Source: Thermotoga sp. SG1
Lineage (GTDB): Bacteria; Thermotogota; Thermotogae; Thermotogales; Thermotogaceae
Direction of reading: 5' to 3'
DNA length: 64,000 bases
Assembly (NCBI RefSeq): GCF_002865985.1
Contig: NZ_LNDD01000002.1
Span: 92,563 to 156,562, forward strand
The position numbers were made by a program, and so were the translations under genes. The notes beneath the pieces were generated by a model that did no database searches, was not told the DNA's origin, and was given only the letters and a program-made list of their open reading frames with translations. This document shows, in pieces, positions 19,892-28,402 of this stretch. Each line of letters begins with the position of its first letter. The stretch's first letter is position 1.

Positions 19892-21634
19892 ATGAAAAAA
19901 CTGGTATTCGGTATCCTGGTTCTTGCAACGGTGCTTCTCTTTCCACAGACTTTCCACCTGGAGAAGATCCTTGGGTTCAGTGAAGTCTCCGCCATGACGT
20001 TTAAAAATGGTTATCTCATACTTGGAACGGGAAATGGAGAAATCGTTGTCTACAAAGATGGATTCTATTACATGGCATTTAAAGTCCATGAAAATAGGGT
20101 AAACAGTGTCGTGTACAGTGATGGTTTCATTGTGAGCGCATCTGACGATAAAACGGTCGGCGTTACAAACATCGAAACGGGAGAGATTTCTTTGCTCAAA
20201 GGTCATATGAAGGGGGTTTCTTCTGTTACTGTTTCGGACGGGAAGATCCTCAGCGCCTCCTTCGATGGAACAGTGAAGATATGGTCTTTCCCAGACGGAA
20301 AGGAGATATCTAACCAAAGATTTGGACCTTCTGTCGTCCAAATTGCTGCAAGTGGCAGCAGGTATGTGGTTGGTTTAGCTAATGGACTTGCTGTGATCAG
20401 AGATCTTTCGAATCCATCTCTTTCTATTCCTCTCAAAGCCCATCCAGAAGGGATAAAGAAGATTGTCTTCTCTGAAAATGGCAAACTCATAGCCACGTGT
20501 GGAGGAAACTCGGTGAAGGTATGGGATGCTTCGAATGGAAAACTCGTTCTTCAAAAAGACCATGTCATAACAGTGAATGATGTTGATTTCCTCGGCAACG
20601 ACATGGTTGTTTTCGTAACAGACGACTACAAAGCCGTGATCCTGAACGTTGAAAACGGAGAGACGGTAAAATCTGTGAACGCGCACAACAACTTTGTCCT
20701 TCTGGTCTCATCAGACGATGACACCATAGTCACCTATGGAATGGACGGCATTGTGAACGTCTGGAGTGCACAGCTGGAACTCAAGTACTCTCTCTTTGGG
20801 CACAAACTTTCGGTGAATGCGCTGGCAATTTCAGACGATGGAAAGACACTGGCCAGTGGCGGCGACGATAGAGAGATACTTGTCTGGAACGTGGAAGAAG
20901 GAAGGGTAACACACAGAATCAAAGCGCTTGCAAGTGTGAGAAAACTTCTGATAGTTGAAAACACCATCATTTCCTGTCTGGACAGCAACACAATCAAGAT
21001 ATACAACCTAGAAAATGGAAAACTGATCAAAAGGTTAAAAGTTGGAACAACCAGTACCATGGACATAGCTCTTTTCAATGGGAAAATTGCTGTTGGCTTT
21101 TACGATGGAAGTGTTGCACTGTTCGATTATCCTTCCTTCAACGAGATATGGAGAAAAGATACAGAGCACGAGATCGTTCAAACTATCGATATGAATGAAA
21201 AGTTCGTTGCGATTGGAGTATCTTACTCAGATCCAAAGGGAAAAACAGGATATGTGGAAGTTCTTTCCATGGAAACGGGTGACAAGGTGTTCTCTCTTGA
21301 TGCCCATGAAGGAAATGTGAACGTCGTAAAGTTCTCAGGGAATTACCTTGTGTCCGGTGGTGAAGATGGAAAGATCGTACTCTGGAGTTTGAACACGGGT
21401 TCAAAGGTGAAGGAGATCTCTCTGGGTGAGGCCGTATCTTCCTTGCTCTTCAGCGAAGAAAATCTTTTTGTCGGAACATGGAACGGAAACCTGTATGTTT
21501 TCGATTTTCCGGAACTAACTTTGAAAACCAAACTGAAGGTATCGGATCAAAAGGTGGGACATTTTGTGAAGGTAGGCAGTCAACTCTTGATTCCCTGTGG
21601 AGATGGAAAGATAAGAATCTTCGAAGAGAAATGA
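19892..21634 (+). CDS. Secreted WD40-repeat-like beta-propeller protein
   Basis: 580 residues starting at ATG 19892 behind GGGAGG. A signal peptide (about 1-19) precedes a chain of repeated WD40-like blades along its length, for example the VWSAQLELKYSLFGHKLSVNALAISDDGKTLASGGDDREILVWN stretch, here noted by its key residues GH, SGGDD and VWN near 288-331, and later SGGEDGKIVLWS near 490. The number of blades suggests one long or two stacked propellers. WD40 proteins are scaffolds without enzyme activity. A bacterial secreted one next to amylase and pullulanase could organise envelope complexes, but no partner is shown by the sequence. It follows a leaky hairpin and ends at a strong terminator. 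Confidence 0.8.
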   Translation: MKKLVFGILVLATVLLFPQTFHLEKILGFSEVSAMTFKNGYLILGTGNGEIVVYKDGFYYMAFKVHENRVNSVVYSDGFIVSASDDKTVGVTNIETGEISLLKGHMKGVSSVTVSDGKILSASFDGTVKIWSFPDGKEISNQRFGPSVVQIAASGSRYVVGLANGLAVIRDLSNPSLSIPLKAHPEGIKKIVFSENGKLIATCGGNSVKVWDASNGKLVLQKDHVITVNDVDFLGNDMVVFVTDDYKAVILNVENGETVKSVNAHNNFVLLVSSDDDTIVTYGMDGIVNVWSAQLELKYSLFGHKLSVNALAISDDGKTLASGGDDREILVWNVEEGRVTHRIKALASVRKLLIVENTIISCLDSNTIKIYNLENGKLIKRLKVGTTSTMDIALFNGKIAVGFYDGSVALFDYPSFNEIWRKDTEHEIVQTIDMNEKFVAIGVSYSDPKGKTGYVEVLSMETGDKVFSLDAHEGNVNVVKFSGNYLVSGGEDGKIVLWSLNTGSKVKEISLGEAVSSLLFSEENLFVGTWNGNLYVFDFPELTLKTKLKVSDQKVGHFVKVGSQLLIPCGDGKIRIFEEK

Positions 21635-21659
21635 GGGGGAGTTCCCCCTCTTTCTTTTA
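21633..21659 (+). terminator. Terminator between convergent WD40 and ROK genes
   Basis: GAGGGGG and CCCCCTC (21633-21639 and 21644-21650) with an AGTT loop, followed by TTTCTTTT on the plus strand. The WD40 stop is inside the stem. It may work weakly in the other direction for the ROK gene. Confidence 0.85.
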
Positions 21660-22805
21660 TACCAGTTTCTCACTTATCATCATAGAAGAAAGGATCGAAG
21701 TTCCGACCAGAACCACTTCTTTGTTCGAAAAGCTTCCTTTTTCAACAGAAACTTCTTTGTCCATGGGATGAACCTGTCTTTTTGTCTCCGATACAATTTT
21801 CTCAAAAACACTTTCGGGAAGAAACACTCCTTCTCCTCCAACGATTACTATTTCTGGGCTCAATATGTTTACAAGGTTTACAATCCCATCTATCAGGATG
21901 GTTGTGAACTCGTCCAGGATCTTCTTTGCAAGGTCGTCCCTTTCGTACAGACTGCACAGAGCTTCGAATTTCTCGTACATGGTCTTTCCAGGAAGGGCTT
22001 TTTCCTTTTCGTACTGATGCACACAGTGGGATATGGATGTATTCGCCTCCCAGCACCCCACTCTTCCGCAGAAACAGGGCCCTCTGTCGTACATCTTCAT
22101 GTGGCCTATTTCTCCAGCTGCGTTGAACGATCCCTTGTACAACCTTCCTTCAATGATTATTCCTCCACCTATTCCTTCCCTCACGAGAATGTACACGATG
22201 TTTTTTCGATCTCCGAAGTGTTTGTTTTTCATCGTCTCTGCAAGGGCTGCAAGATTTGCATCGTTTTCCAGATAGACTTCGAACACCTTGAAGTACTTCT
22301 CTACATCGACGTCTCGCCATCTGTTCAGGTTCGGAGCGAATGCCAACTTTTTGTGGGTCTTGTCAACAGATCCAGGAACACCTATCACGATGAGAGGAAA
22401 CACACCGGGGAATCTGGAAATTCTCTCCGTCAGAACTTTAAAGCATTCTTCTGGTGTATCCGGTGTGTCGAATTCATCGATGACCTCTACAGAACCATCG
22501 AAAAAGGAAAGTCCCACAAGAGAGTGTGTCACTCCAAGATCGACCACTACCGCTCTGGAAAATTCTCTGTTCACATATAACCTTTTGGAATGCCTTCCGA
22601 GTTTGGAAGGGAGAATTCCCTTTTCGTAGATCATCTTCTTTCTCTTCATCTCGTTCACAAGCTTTGTAACGGTGCTGGGATCAAGCCCTGTTTTTTCCGA
22701 GATCATGTTTCGAGTGACCCCCGGTTCAAACCTTATTGTGTTGAGAATTCTCAATTTATTGATCGTCCTTGTCTGTTTCAGAGAATATATTTCCATGTTT
22801 TGCAA
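21657..22805 (-). CDS. ROK-family transcriptional regulator
   Basis: 382 residues from a TTG at 22805, chosen because AGGAGG stands eight bases upstream; the later ATG at 22796 is too far from it. An N-terminal winged helix (about 15-75, with the helix-turn-helix near GVTRNMISEKTGLDPSTVTKL) precedes the ROK sugar-kinase-like domain. The zinc motif GPCFCGRVGCWE near 244-255 is complete. ROK repressors usually sense a sugar. The gene is 14 bases after the CUT2 ATPase gene, so it is the last cistron of that transporter operon and probably controls it and perhaps cbpA. I recall this position (TM1847 region) being assigned to a glucose-responsive regulator, GluR, but that is memory. Confidence 0.9.
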   Translation of the reverse strand: MQNMEIYSLKQTRTINKLRILNTIRFEPGVTRNMISEKTGLDPSTVTKLVNEMKRKKMIYEKGILPSKLGRHSKRLYVNREFSRAVVVDLGVTHSLVGLSFFDGSVEVIDEFDTPDTPEECFKVLTERISRFPGVFPLIVIGVPGSVDKTHKKLAFAPNLNRWRDVDVEKYFKVFEVYLENDANLAALAETMKNKHFGDRKNIVYILVREGIGGGIIIEGRLYKGSFNAAGEIGHMKMYDRGPCFCGRVGCWEANTSISHCVHQYEKEKALPGKTMYEKFEALCSLYERDDLAKKILDEFTTILIDGIVNLVNILSPEIVIVGGEGVFLPESVFEKIVSETKRQVHPMDKEVSVEKGSFSNKEVVLVGTSILSSMMISEKLV

Positions 22806-22819
22806 TTTGTGAACCTCCT

Positions 22820-24307
22820 TTACCCATTCAATCCAGCTGCGAGTTTCATAATTTTTTCTTGAGAAGCCTCTTTAGCGTCGATGATACCGGCGAGTTTTCC
22901 AAAACTCATCACAGCGATTCTATCACTCATTTGAAGAACTTCTGGAAGTTCAGAAGAGATCATGATGACTCCTACTCCCTCTTTTGCAAGATGCGACATG
23001 ATTTTGTAGATCTCCGCCTTTGCTCCGACATCTATTCCTCTTGTAGGTTCATCGAGTATGAGGATCTTTGGTTTCAGAGCGAGCCACTTTGCAAGTACCA
23101 CCTTTTGTTGGTTTCCTCCGGAAAGATACAGAACCTTCCTGTCCGGATACGGAGGTCTTACATCGAATGTTTCAATCGCCCACTTTGCCAGTTCTTTCTC
23201 CTTCCTGAACGATATGAATGGTCCTTTCTTTATCCTGTCAAGACTGGGAAGCGATACGTTCTGCATGATACTCATGATGAGTATGAGCCCAAGTCTTTTT
23301 CTATCTTCTGGCACAAGTCCCATTCCATGTTCTATCGCATCCAGTGGATGGTTTATCTCAACTTTCTTTCCTTCTATGTATATCTCCCCACTCTTCTTTG
23401 GTCTGAAACCAAATATCGTTTCCATCAACTCTGTCCTTCCTGCCCCAACGAGCCCTGCAAATCCAAGGATTTCTCCTCTTCTCAAGTTGAACGATACATT
23501 CTCAAAGCCCTCTCCAGAAAGGTTCTTCACCTCCAGTACCACTTCCCCAGGTTCGTGTTCTTCTTTTATGTAAAATTTCTCAAGTTTTCTTCCCACCATC
23601 ATCTCCACGATCCTTTCTTTCGTCAGGTTCTCTATTCTGTCTGTTCCTATGTACTCTCCATCCCTCAGAACGCTCACTCTGTCACATATCTCGAAGATCT
23701 CCTCCAGTCTGTGTGATATGAAGAGTATCGCAACTCCTTTCTCCTTGAGTTTCTTCACCACCTCAAAAAGTTTCTCCGTCTCTTTCTGTGTGAGAGAGGA
23801 TGTTGGCTCGTCTAAAATGAGTACTTTCGCCCTCTTGTAAACTGCCCTCGCTATCTCCACCATCTGCTGGATCGCTATGGAGTATCTCCCCAGTTTCTCC
23901 TCAGGATCTATCTCTATCCCAAATTCTTCTCTCATGAATCTTTCCGTCTCTCTGTACATCTTCCTGTAATCTACGAATATCCCTCTCTTTTCTTCGTCCC
24001 CCATGAACATGTTTTCCGCCACAGACAGATTATCCATCACCGATAGCTCCTGAAACACCGTCACTATCCCCGCTTTTATCGCTTCGCTCGGATGACTCCA
24101 TCTTACACTTCTGCCATCGTATATGATCTCCCCTTCATCGGGTTCATACACCCCTGCTATGATCTTCATCAACGTGCTCTTTCCCGCTCCGTTCTCTCCC
24201 ACTATCGCATGTACCTCTCCTGGATAAAACTCCATGCTCACTCCCTTGAGTGCGTGTACCCCGGGGAATCTTTTGTGTATCCCCCTCACCTCAAGTATGG
24301 GCTTCAT
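22820..24307 (-). CDS. gluK: CUT2 sugar ABC transporter ATP-binding protein
   Basis: 495 residues with two fused ATPase halves, as in RbsA/MglA/XylG. The first half has Walker A GENGAGKST (near 37), LDEPTSSL and a degenerate signature. The second has LSGGNQQKVVLAKW and LDEPTRGIDVG, with a degenerate P-loop GLVGAGRTEL, the normal asymmetry of this class. It energises uptake of a monosaccharide by the adjacent permease and binding protein. It overlaps the permease gene by ATGA at 24307-24304. The symbol rests on my memory that a region missing from the first T. maritima sequence, between the ROK gene and cbpA, encodes glucose (Glu) and trehalose (Tre) transporters; the substrate is not provable from sequence. 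Confidence 0.88.
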   Translation of the reverse strand: MKPILEVRGIHKRFPGVHALKGVSMEFYPGEVHAIVGENGAGKSTLMKIIAGVYEPDEGEIIYDGRSVRWSHPSEAIKAGIVTVFQELSVMDNLSVAENMFMGDEEKRGIFVDYRKMYRETERFMREEFGIEIDPEEKLGRYSIAIQQMVEIARAVYKRAKVLILDEPTSSLTQKETEKLFEVVKKLKEKGVAILFISHRLEEIFEICDRVSVLRDGEYIGTDRIENLTKERIVEMMVGRKLEKFYIKEEHEPGEVVLEVKNLSGEGFENVSFNLRRGEILGFAGLVGAGRTELMETIFGFRPKKSGEIYIEGKKVEINHPLDAIEHGMGLVPEDRKRLGLILIMSIMQNVSLPSLDRIKKGPFISFRKEKELAKWAIETFDVRPPYPDRKVLYLSGGNQQKVVLAKWLALKPKILILDEPTRGIDVGAKAEIYKIMSHLAKEGVGVIMISSELPEVLQMSDRIAVMSFGKLAGIIDAKEASQEKIMKLAAGLNG

Positions 24308-25254
24308 CTCTCTTTCGCCCTCCTGATCTGGTCTATCGCTATCGCTATGATGATCACTATTCCTATCACTACCTGCTGCCAGAACGATGATACGCCAAGC
24401 AGTATCATCCCGTTCCTCAAAACTCCCATTATCACCGCTCCCAAAAATGCACCAAGTATCGTTCCTTCCCCTCCTGACAGACTGGTCCCTCCTATCACCG
24501 TCGCCGCTATCACGTCAAGTTCGTATCCCTGTCCCGCATTAGGCTGTGCCACACCAAGCCATGCCGTCAACAGAAAACCAGCAAATGCCGCCAAAAATCC
24601 GTTTATTGTGTACACCATGATCAATATCCTGTCCGTCTTAATCCCAACCAGCCTGGATGCTTCTTCGTTCCCCCCTATCGCATAGATCCTCCGCCCCGTC
24701 ACTGTGTACTTTAAAAATATGTGGCTGATCACACCTATCACTGCCATGTAGATCACCGGAACGGGTACAGGACCTAGCATTCCCTGACCGTGTATCGTGA
24801 AGCTCTCCGGAAACGGTGATATCGGCCATCCACCGCTCAGTACGTATGCAAGCCCCCTGCCCACACTGAGCATACCAAGTGTGCTGATGAACGGTGCAAG
24901 TTTTGCCTTTGTGATCAAAAGACCGTTCGCAAGACCAAACCCCACACCAACTAAAAGCCCCAAAACTACGCTCCAAAAAGGTGATATTCCCCTCTCGTTC
25001 ATCAAAAGCCCCATCACCACGCTTGCTACACCCAACACCGACCCAACCGAAAGATCTATCCCTGCTGTGATGATCACCATCGTCATCCCAAACGACATGA
25101 TCGCTATGAACGATACGTTCAGTATCACCGTGAATATGTTCTCCACCGTCAGAAACTCTTCCGTCGTTATCCCCAAAAATATCACGATCGCTACCAGTAT
25201 CAAAAATATTCCCGCTTCTTTTGCCTTGAACAACCTCTTCCACAACTCAACCAC
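24304..25254 (-). CDS. gluF: CUT2 sugar ABC transporter permease
   Basis: RbsC-like inner-membrane permease of about 316 residues, with eight or more hydrophobic helices and the family motif AGIDLSVGSVLG near 65-76 and GGTSLSGGEGT near 255. The GTG at 25254 lies only one base after GGAGG, so the TTG at 25245 (ten bases after it, giving MWKRLFKAKEAG) may be the true start. It couples to the double ATPase downstream through an ATGA overlap. The hairpin at 25281-25300 separates it from the binding protein gene. A single permease gene implies a homodimer, as usual for CUT2. Confidence 0.88.
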   Translation of the reverse strand: MVELWKRLFKAKEAGIFLILVAIVIFLGITTEEFLTVENIFTVILNVSFIAIMSFGMTMVIITAGIDLSVGSVLGVASVVMGLLMNERGISPFWSVVLGLLVGVGFGLANGLLITKAKLAPFISTLGMLSVGRGLAYVLSGGWPISPFPESFTIHGQGMLGPVPVPVIYMAVIGVISHIFLKYTVTGRRIYAIGGNEEASRLVGIKTDRILIMVYTINGFLAAFAGFLLTAWLGVAQPNAGQGYELDVIAATVIGGTSLSGGEGTILGAFLGAVIMGVLRNGMILLGVSSFWQQVVIGIVIIIAIAIDQIRRAKER

Positions 25255-25280
25255 GCCTCCCTTGTATTTGTTCTTTAATA

Positions 25281-25300
25281 AAGGGGGGATAACCCCCCTT
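25281..25300 (-). terminator. Attenuator hairpin after gluE
   Basis: AAGGGGGG and CCCCCCTT pair around a four-base loop; on the minus strand TATTAAAG follows. It sits between binding-protein and permease genes, as in the other three ABC operons here. Confidence 0.75.
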
Positions 25301-25319
25301 CTGTGTTGATTCTACATCG

Positions 25320-26351
25320 TTAACGCTTGGAGTAGATCTTCTTTGCGTATTCGTAAAATTGGTCAACGTTTTCTTCTGTAACAACGTCCACACCTGTGTC
25401 AATGATGTAGTCAACTGTTCCATCCTCTCTGACAACTTTCGGTAATATCTTCAATGTGTTCTCAACACCAACTTTTGCCATGTTATAGAGAACAAGGACA
25501 GAGAGATAACCCATATCATAAGGCCTCTGGCCAACAAGTCCTTTGACGGCACCGGCTTTGACGAGTTCGAGTTCTGGAAGCAGAGTATCAAAGCCAACCA
25601 CTAGTAAGTCTTTCATTCTTTCAGGACCACCAAGAGCAGAGATGACGGTTTCCTTTGGAGCAAAGAGAGGCCATCCGCCAGACATGAACCAACCATCAAG
25701 GTCTGTGTATTTTCTGGTCACATCTCTGATGATCTGAATAGCCTTTGCGGAGTCGTCATCGCATGGGAATGGGTCAGCTACATAAACGATCTCTCTTCCA
25801 CTCTGTTTGGAATATTCTTCAAGAGCGTCCTTGAATCCCCTTATTCTCTCATTCAAATTGAGAGCGGCGAGTCCTCCTGTGAGTATGGCAAGTTTGATGG
25901 TCTTTTTCTCAGGTTTGTACTTTTCTATGAATTGTGCCATCAATTTTCCTGCCTCGTATCCTGCGTTGTAGTTGTTGGTTCCTATGTACACATACCTTCC
26001 ACTATCTGGAGAATCAGAGTCAAACATGATCACTGGGATTCCTTTGTCAAATGCCCTCTTAACCACAACTTTTATCGCTTCTGGGTCGTTTGGAGAGATT
26101 CCTATTCCGTCGACACCTTTCACAATGTAACTCAGTATCTTCTCAGCCTGTTTCGCAGCGTCTGCTTCAACGGGTGCGTCAAAAGTTGCTTTGATTCCAA
26201 GCTTCTCCGCTGCATCCTTCATTCCGTTTTCCACTGCAAACCAGTACGGGTTGTTGAGAGACTTAGGAGCAAGAAGTATACTGATGTCTTCTGCAAAAAC
26301 GAACACGGAGAATGCAAGTATCAGTCCAAGTAAAACCAGACCCTTCTTCAT
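25320..26351 (-). CDS. gluE: CUT2 periplasmic sugar-binding protein
   Basis: From ATG 26351 (AGGAGG eight bases before) it has 343 residues: a signal peptide (MKKGLVLLGLILAFSVFVFA) and then an RbsB/XylF-type fold, with ISILLAPKSLNNPYWFAVENGMKDAAE-type N-terminus (key residues N-N-P-Y-W near 32-36) and GIDGIGISPNDPEA-like segment near 84-95. CUT2 proteins bind monosaccharides. It is first in the operon binding protein, permease, ATPase, ROK regulator. A promoter with an overlapping palindrome is upstream. Glucose is the substrate I recall for the orthologue called GluE; xylose or ribose cannot be excluded by eye. Confidence 0.88.
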   Translation of the reverse strand: MKKGLVLLGLILAFSVFVFAEDISILLAPKSLNNPYWFAVENGMKDAAEKLGIKATFDAPVEADAAKQAEKILSYIVKGVDGIGISPNDPEAIKVVVKRAFDKGIPVIMFDSDSPDSGRYVYIGTNNYNAGYEAGKLMAQFIEKYKPEKKTIKLAILTGGLAALNLNERIRGFKDALEEYSKQSGREIVYVADPFPCDDDSAKAIQIIRDVTRKYTDLDGWFMSGGWPLFAPKETVISALGGPERMKDLLVVGFDTLLPELELVKAGAVKGLVGQRPYDMGYLSVLVLYNMAKVGVENTLKILPKVVREDGTVDYIIDTGVDVVTEENVDQFYEYAKKIYSKR

Positions 26352-26391
26352 AAAAAACACCTCCTCAACAAAGAGTGTAATCTAAATTTAA

Positions 26392-26419
26392 CGTATAATT
26401 ATGATTGTTTGGAAAACAA
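26392..26419 (-). promoter_or_regulatory. gluE promoter with overlapping palindrome
   Basis: On the minus strand TTGTTT (26414-26419), 16 bases, and TATACG (26392-26397) make a fair promoter. The -35 is the left arm of a perfect inverted repeat TTGTTTTCCAAACAA (26405-26419), a good candidate operator for the ROK regulator in this operon. Confidence 0.55.
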
Positions 26420-26616
26420 GCTTTATTAAAGCAAAACGGTGATGTAAATTATTAATTTCCGATGGAATCAAATTAATTCGTGCTATATTATTGCACATAG
26501 GATCCTTGTTTTTCAAATTGCTTTTTGACTAGAAAAAAGGAGATCGAAGGAGATTTCATAACATGATTGGAAATAATTCACTGTAAAAGTAAATAATCAC
26601 CAAAAATGACTGATTA

Positions 26617-27453
26617 TTAACCCTTCACAGCCCCTGCACTCAATCCTGCTATGATCCTGTTCTGGAAGATCAAGACGAGAATGACAAGCGGAAGTGTGAC
26701 AATGACAGCGGCAGCCATGAGCTGACCCCACGGTATCTCGTACTGGGAAGCACCTTTGAAGAGAGCAACTGCAACTGGGACGGTGTACAAATTCGGCCTT
26801 TGCATAAAAGTGAGTGCGAACAGGAACTCGTTCCAGGCTGCAATGAACGTCAAAAGTCCTGTTGCCACAAGTCCTGGTGCAGACATGGGAAGAACGATGG
26901 ACCAGAGCGTTCTCAGTTTTGAAGCACCATCAATGAAGGCAGATTCTTCAACTTCTTTGGGAAGTTCTCTAAAGAAACTCTGAAGTACCCAAACTGTCAA
27001 GGGCAGGTTCATAGCCGTATAGGGTATGATGAGCCCGGTGTAGGTGTTTATCAGTTTCATGCTTCTTAAGATCAAAAAGAGTGAACCAAGTATTGAAACC
27101 TGCGGGAACATGCTCACCGCAAGGATCAGCGACATCACGACAACCTTTCCCTTGAATTTGAGCCTCGCGATGGCGTATCCGGCAAGAGACCCAATGGTCA
27201 AAGCCACAACAGTTGTCACACCCGCCACTATGATACTGTTTTTGATGTTTATGTGAAAAGGCCTTTCCTTGAAGACCTTCACATAGTTTTCAAAGGTGAC
27301 TCTTTTTGGGAAAAGGGAGGGGTTCTTTTCGAAAAGATCCTGATCTGGTTTTATCGAAGAGACAAAAGCCCAGTAGAGAGGAAAAACACACCACACAAGA
27401 ATGAAGACAACGGCAACGTAAAGAAGTATCTTCTGTGTTAAAGAACGACTCAT
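26617..27453 (-). CDS. treG: CUT1 sugar ABC permease, MalG type
   Basis: 278 residues, six predicted helices, EAA loop EESAFIDGASKLRTLW near 175-190 and C-terminus GLSAGAVKG, all typical of MalG-like subunits. Unlike the large MalG in this window it has no insert. The ATG at 27453 follows GAGGAGGG. It is the last gene of a three-gene operon (binding protein, two permeases), with no ATPase gene, so a shared ATPase is expected. An AT-rich inverted repeat (AATAATCA and TGATTATT, 26592-26618) overlaps its stop and may act as a weak terminator. The Tre name rests on my memory of the orthologous region, not on residues seen. Confidence 0.88.
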   Translation of the reverse strand: MSRSLTQKILLYVAVVFILVWCVFPLYWAFVSSIKPDQDLFEKNPSLFPKRVTFENYVKVFKERPFHINIKNSIIVAGVTTVVALTIGSLAGYAIARLKFKGKVVVMSLILAVSMFPQVSILGSLFLILRSMKLINTYTGLIIPYTAMNLPLTVWVLQSFFRELPKEVEESAFIDGASKLRTLWSIVLPMSAPGLVATGLLTFIAAWNEFLFALTFMQRPNLYTVPVAVALFKGASQYEIPWGQLMAAAVIVTLPLVILVLIFQNRIIAGLSAGAVKG

Positions 27454-27465
27454 TGCTTTCCCTCC

Positions 27466-28347
27466 TCAGTCGAGTCTCAACTTCAAAGACTTTATGTAGA
27501 GGATCGCAAAGATCGAGATGAGAACGAATATGAACACAGAAATCGCCGAACCGTACCCGAACCACGCGCCGGTGAAAGCCCTGTCCATCAGAACGTGTCT
27601 GTTGTACACGGCCAGGGTTTCCGTGTTCACCGCTCCTCTTGTCATGATGTACACAACATCGAACACACGCAGTGCATCGAGTGTTCTGAAGATCAAAGCC
27701 ACTCCGATTGTTGGTGTTATAAGTGGAAGAGTGATTCTGAAGAATCTTTGTATTGTCCCTGCTCCATCTATCCTCGCTGCCTCATAGATGTCCTCGGGTA
27801 TCACCTGAAGCCCAGCGAGTATCAGAAGAGCCATGAATGGTGTTGTCTTCCAAACATCAACGAATATGATTGCCCACATAGCAAGTCCAGGTGTTCCCAG
27901 GATAGGGGTTCCAGGATCTATTATCCCCAGTTTTTCCCAGAGCCTTGACATTATTCCAAACTGATCGTGAAACATCCATCTCCACATCTGAGAAGAGATG
28001 GCGGTTGGTATTGCCCATGGAACGAGCATAGCAGCCCTTACAATTCCTCTGAGGGCAAACCTTTGATGAACAACGATGGCAATGAGTACACCGAGAATCG
28101 TTTCGAGTGCTACCGAAACGACCGTGAAGAAGATCGTGTTCTTCAAAGCCATGATGAATCGAGTATCTTGGAAAAGCCTGAAGTAATTTTGAAGCCCTAC
28201 GAATTTTCTTTCTATACCGGGTCTCAACCCGAAACTGTAAAAGCTATCATAAAAGGTCTTGAAAAGCGGGAAAAAGGCTATTATTGAGATGACAAGAATG
28301 GTTGGCAAGATCATCCAAAACGCTGTCCAACCGCTTCTTTTTTCCAT
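27466..28347 (-). CDS. treF: CUT1 sugar ABC permease, MalF type
   Basis: 293 residues with six helices and the EAA motif YEAARIDGAGTIQRFFRITLP near 193-212. It has only a short first periplasmic loop, unlike MalF of the mal operon. The ATG at 28347 has a perfect GAGGAGG site. It lies 55 bases after the binding-protein gene, and an attenuator hairpin stands in that gap. It pairs with the MalG-type permease 12 bases downstream to form the channel. Confidence 0.88.
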   Translation of the reverse strand: MEKRSGWTAFWMILPTILVISIIAFFPLFKTFYDSFYSFGLRPGIERKFVGLQNYFRLFQDTRFIMALKNTIFFTVVSVALETILGVLIAIVVHQRFALRGIVRAAMLVPWAIPTAISSQMWRWMFHDQFGIMSRLWEKLGIIDPGTPILGTPGLAMWAIIFVDVWKTTPFMALLILAGLQVIPEDIYEAARIDGAGTIQRFFRITLPLITPTIGVALIFRTLDALRVFDVVYIMTRGAVNTETLAVYNRHVLMDRAFTGAWFGYGSAISVFIFVLISIFAILYIKSLKLRLD

Positions 28348-28378
28348 GTTTTTTCCTCCTCGCTTCTTCTAAAGATAA

Positions 28379-28398
28379 GCGAGGGGGTGACCCCTCGC
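28379..28398 (-). terminator. Attenuator hairpin after treE
   Basis: GCGAGGGG and CCCCTCGC pair with a four-base loop; on the minus strand TTATCTTT follows. Same position as the hairpins after malE, gluE and the mannoside binding-protein gene. Confidence 0.75.
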
Positions 28399-28402
28399 AT
28401 CC

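Noticed and set aside
24304..25254. Different base composition of the CUT2 permease gene as a sign of gene transfer
   Set aside because: The G-rich sense strand is explained by the many Gly, Val and Ala codons of a membrane protein; no codon count was done.
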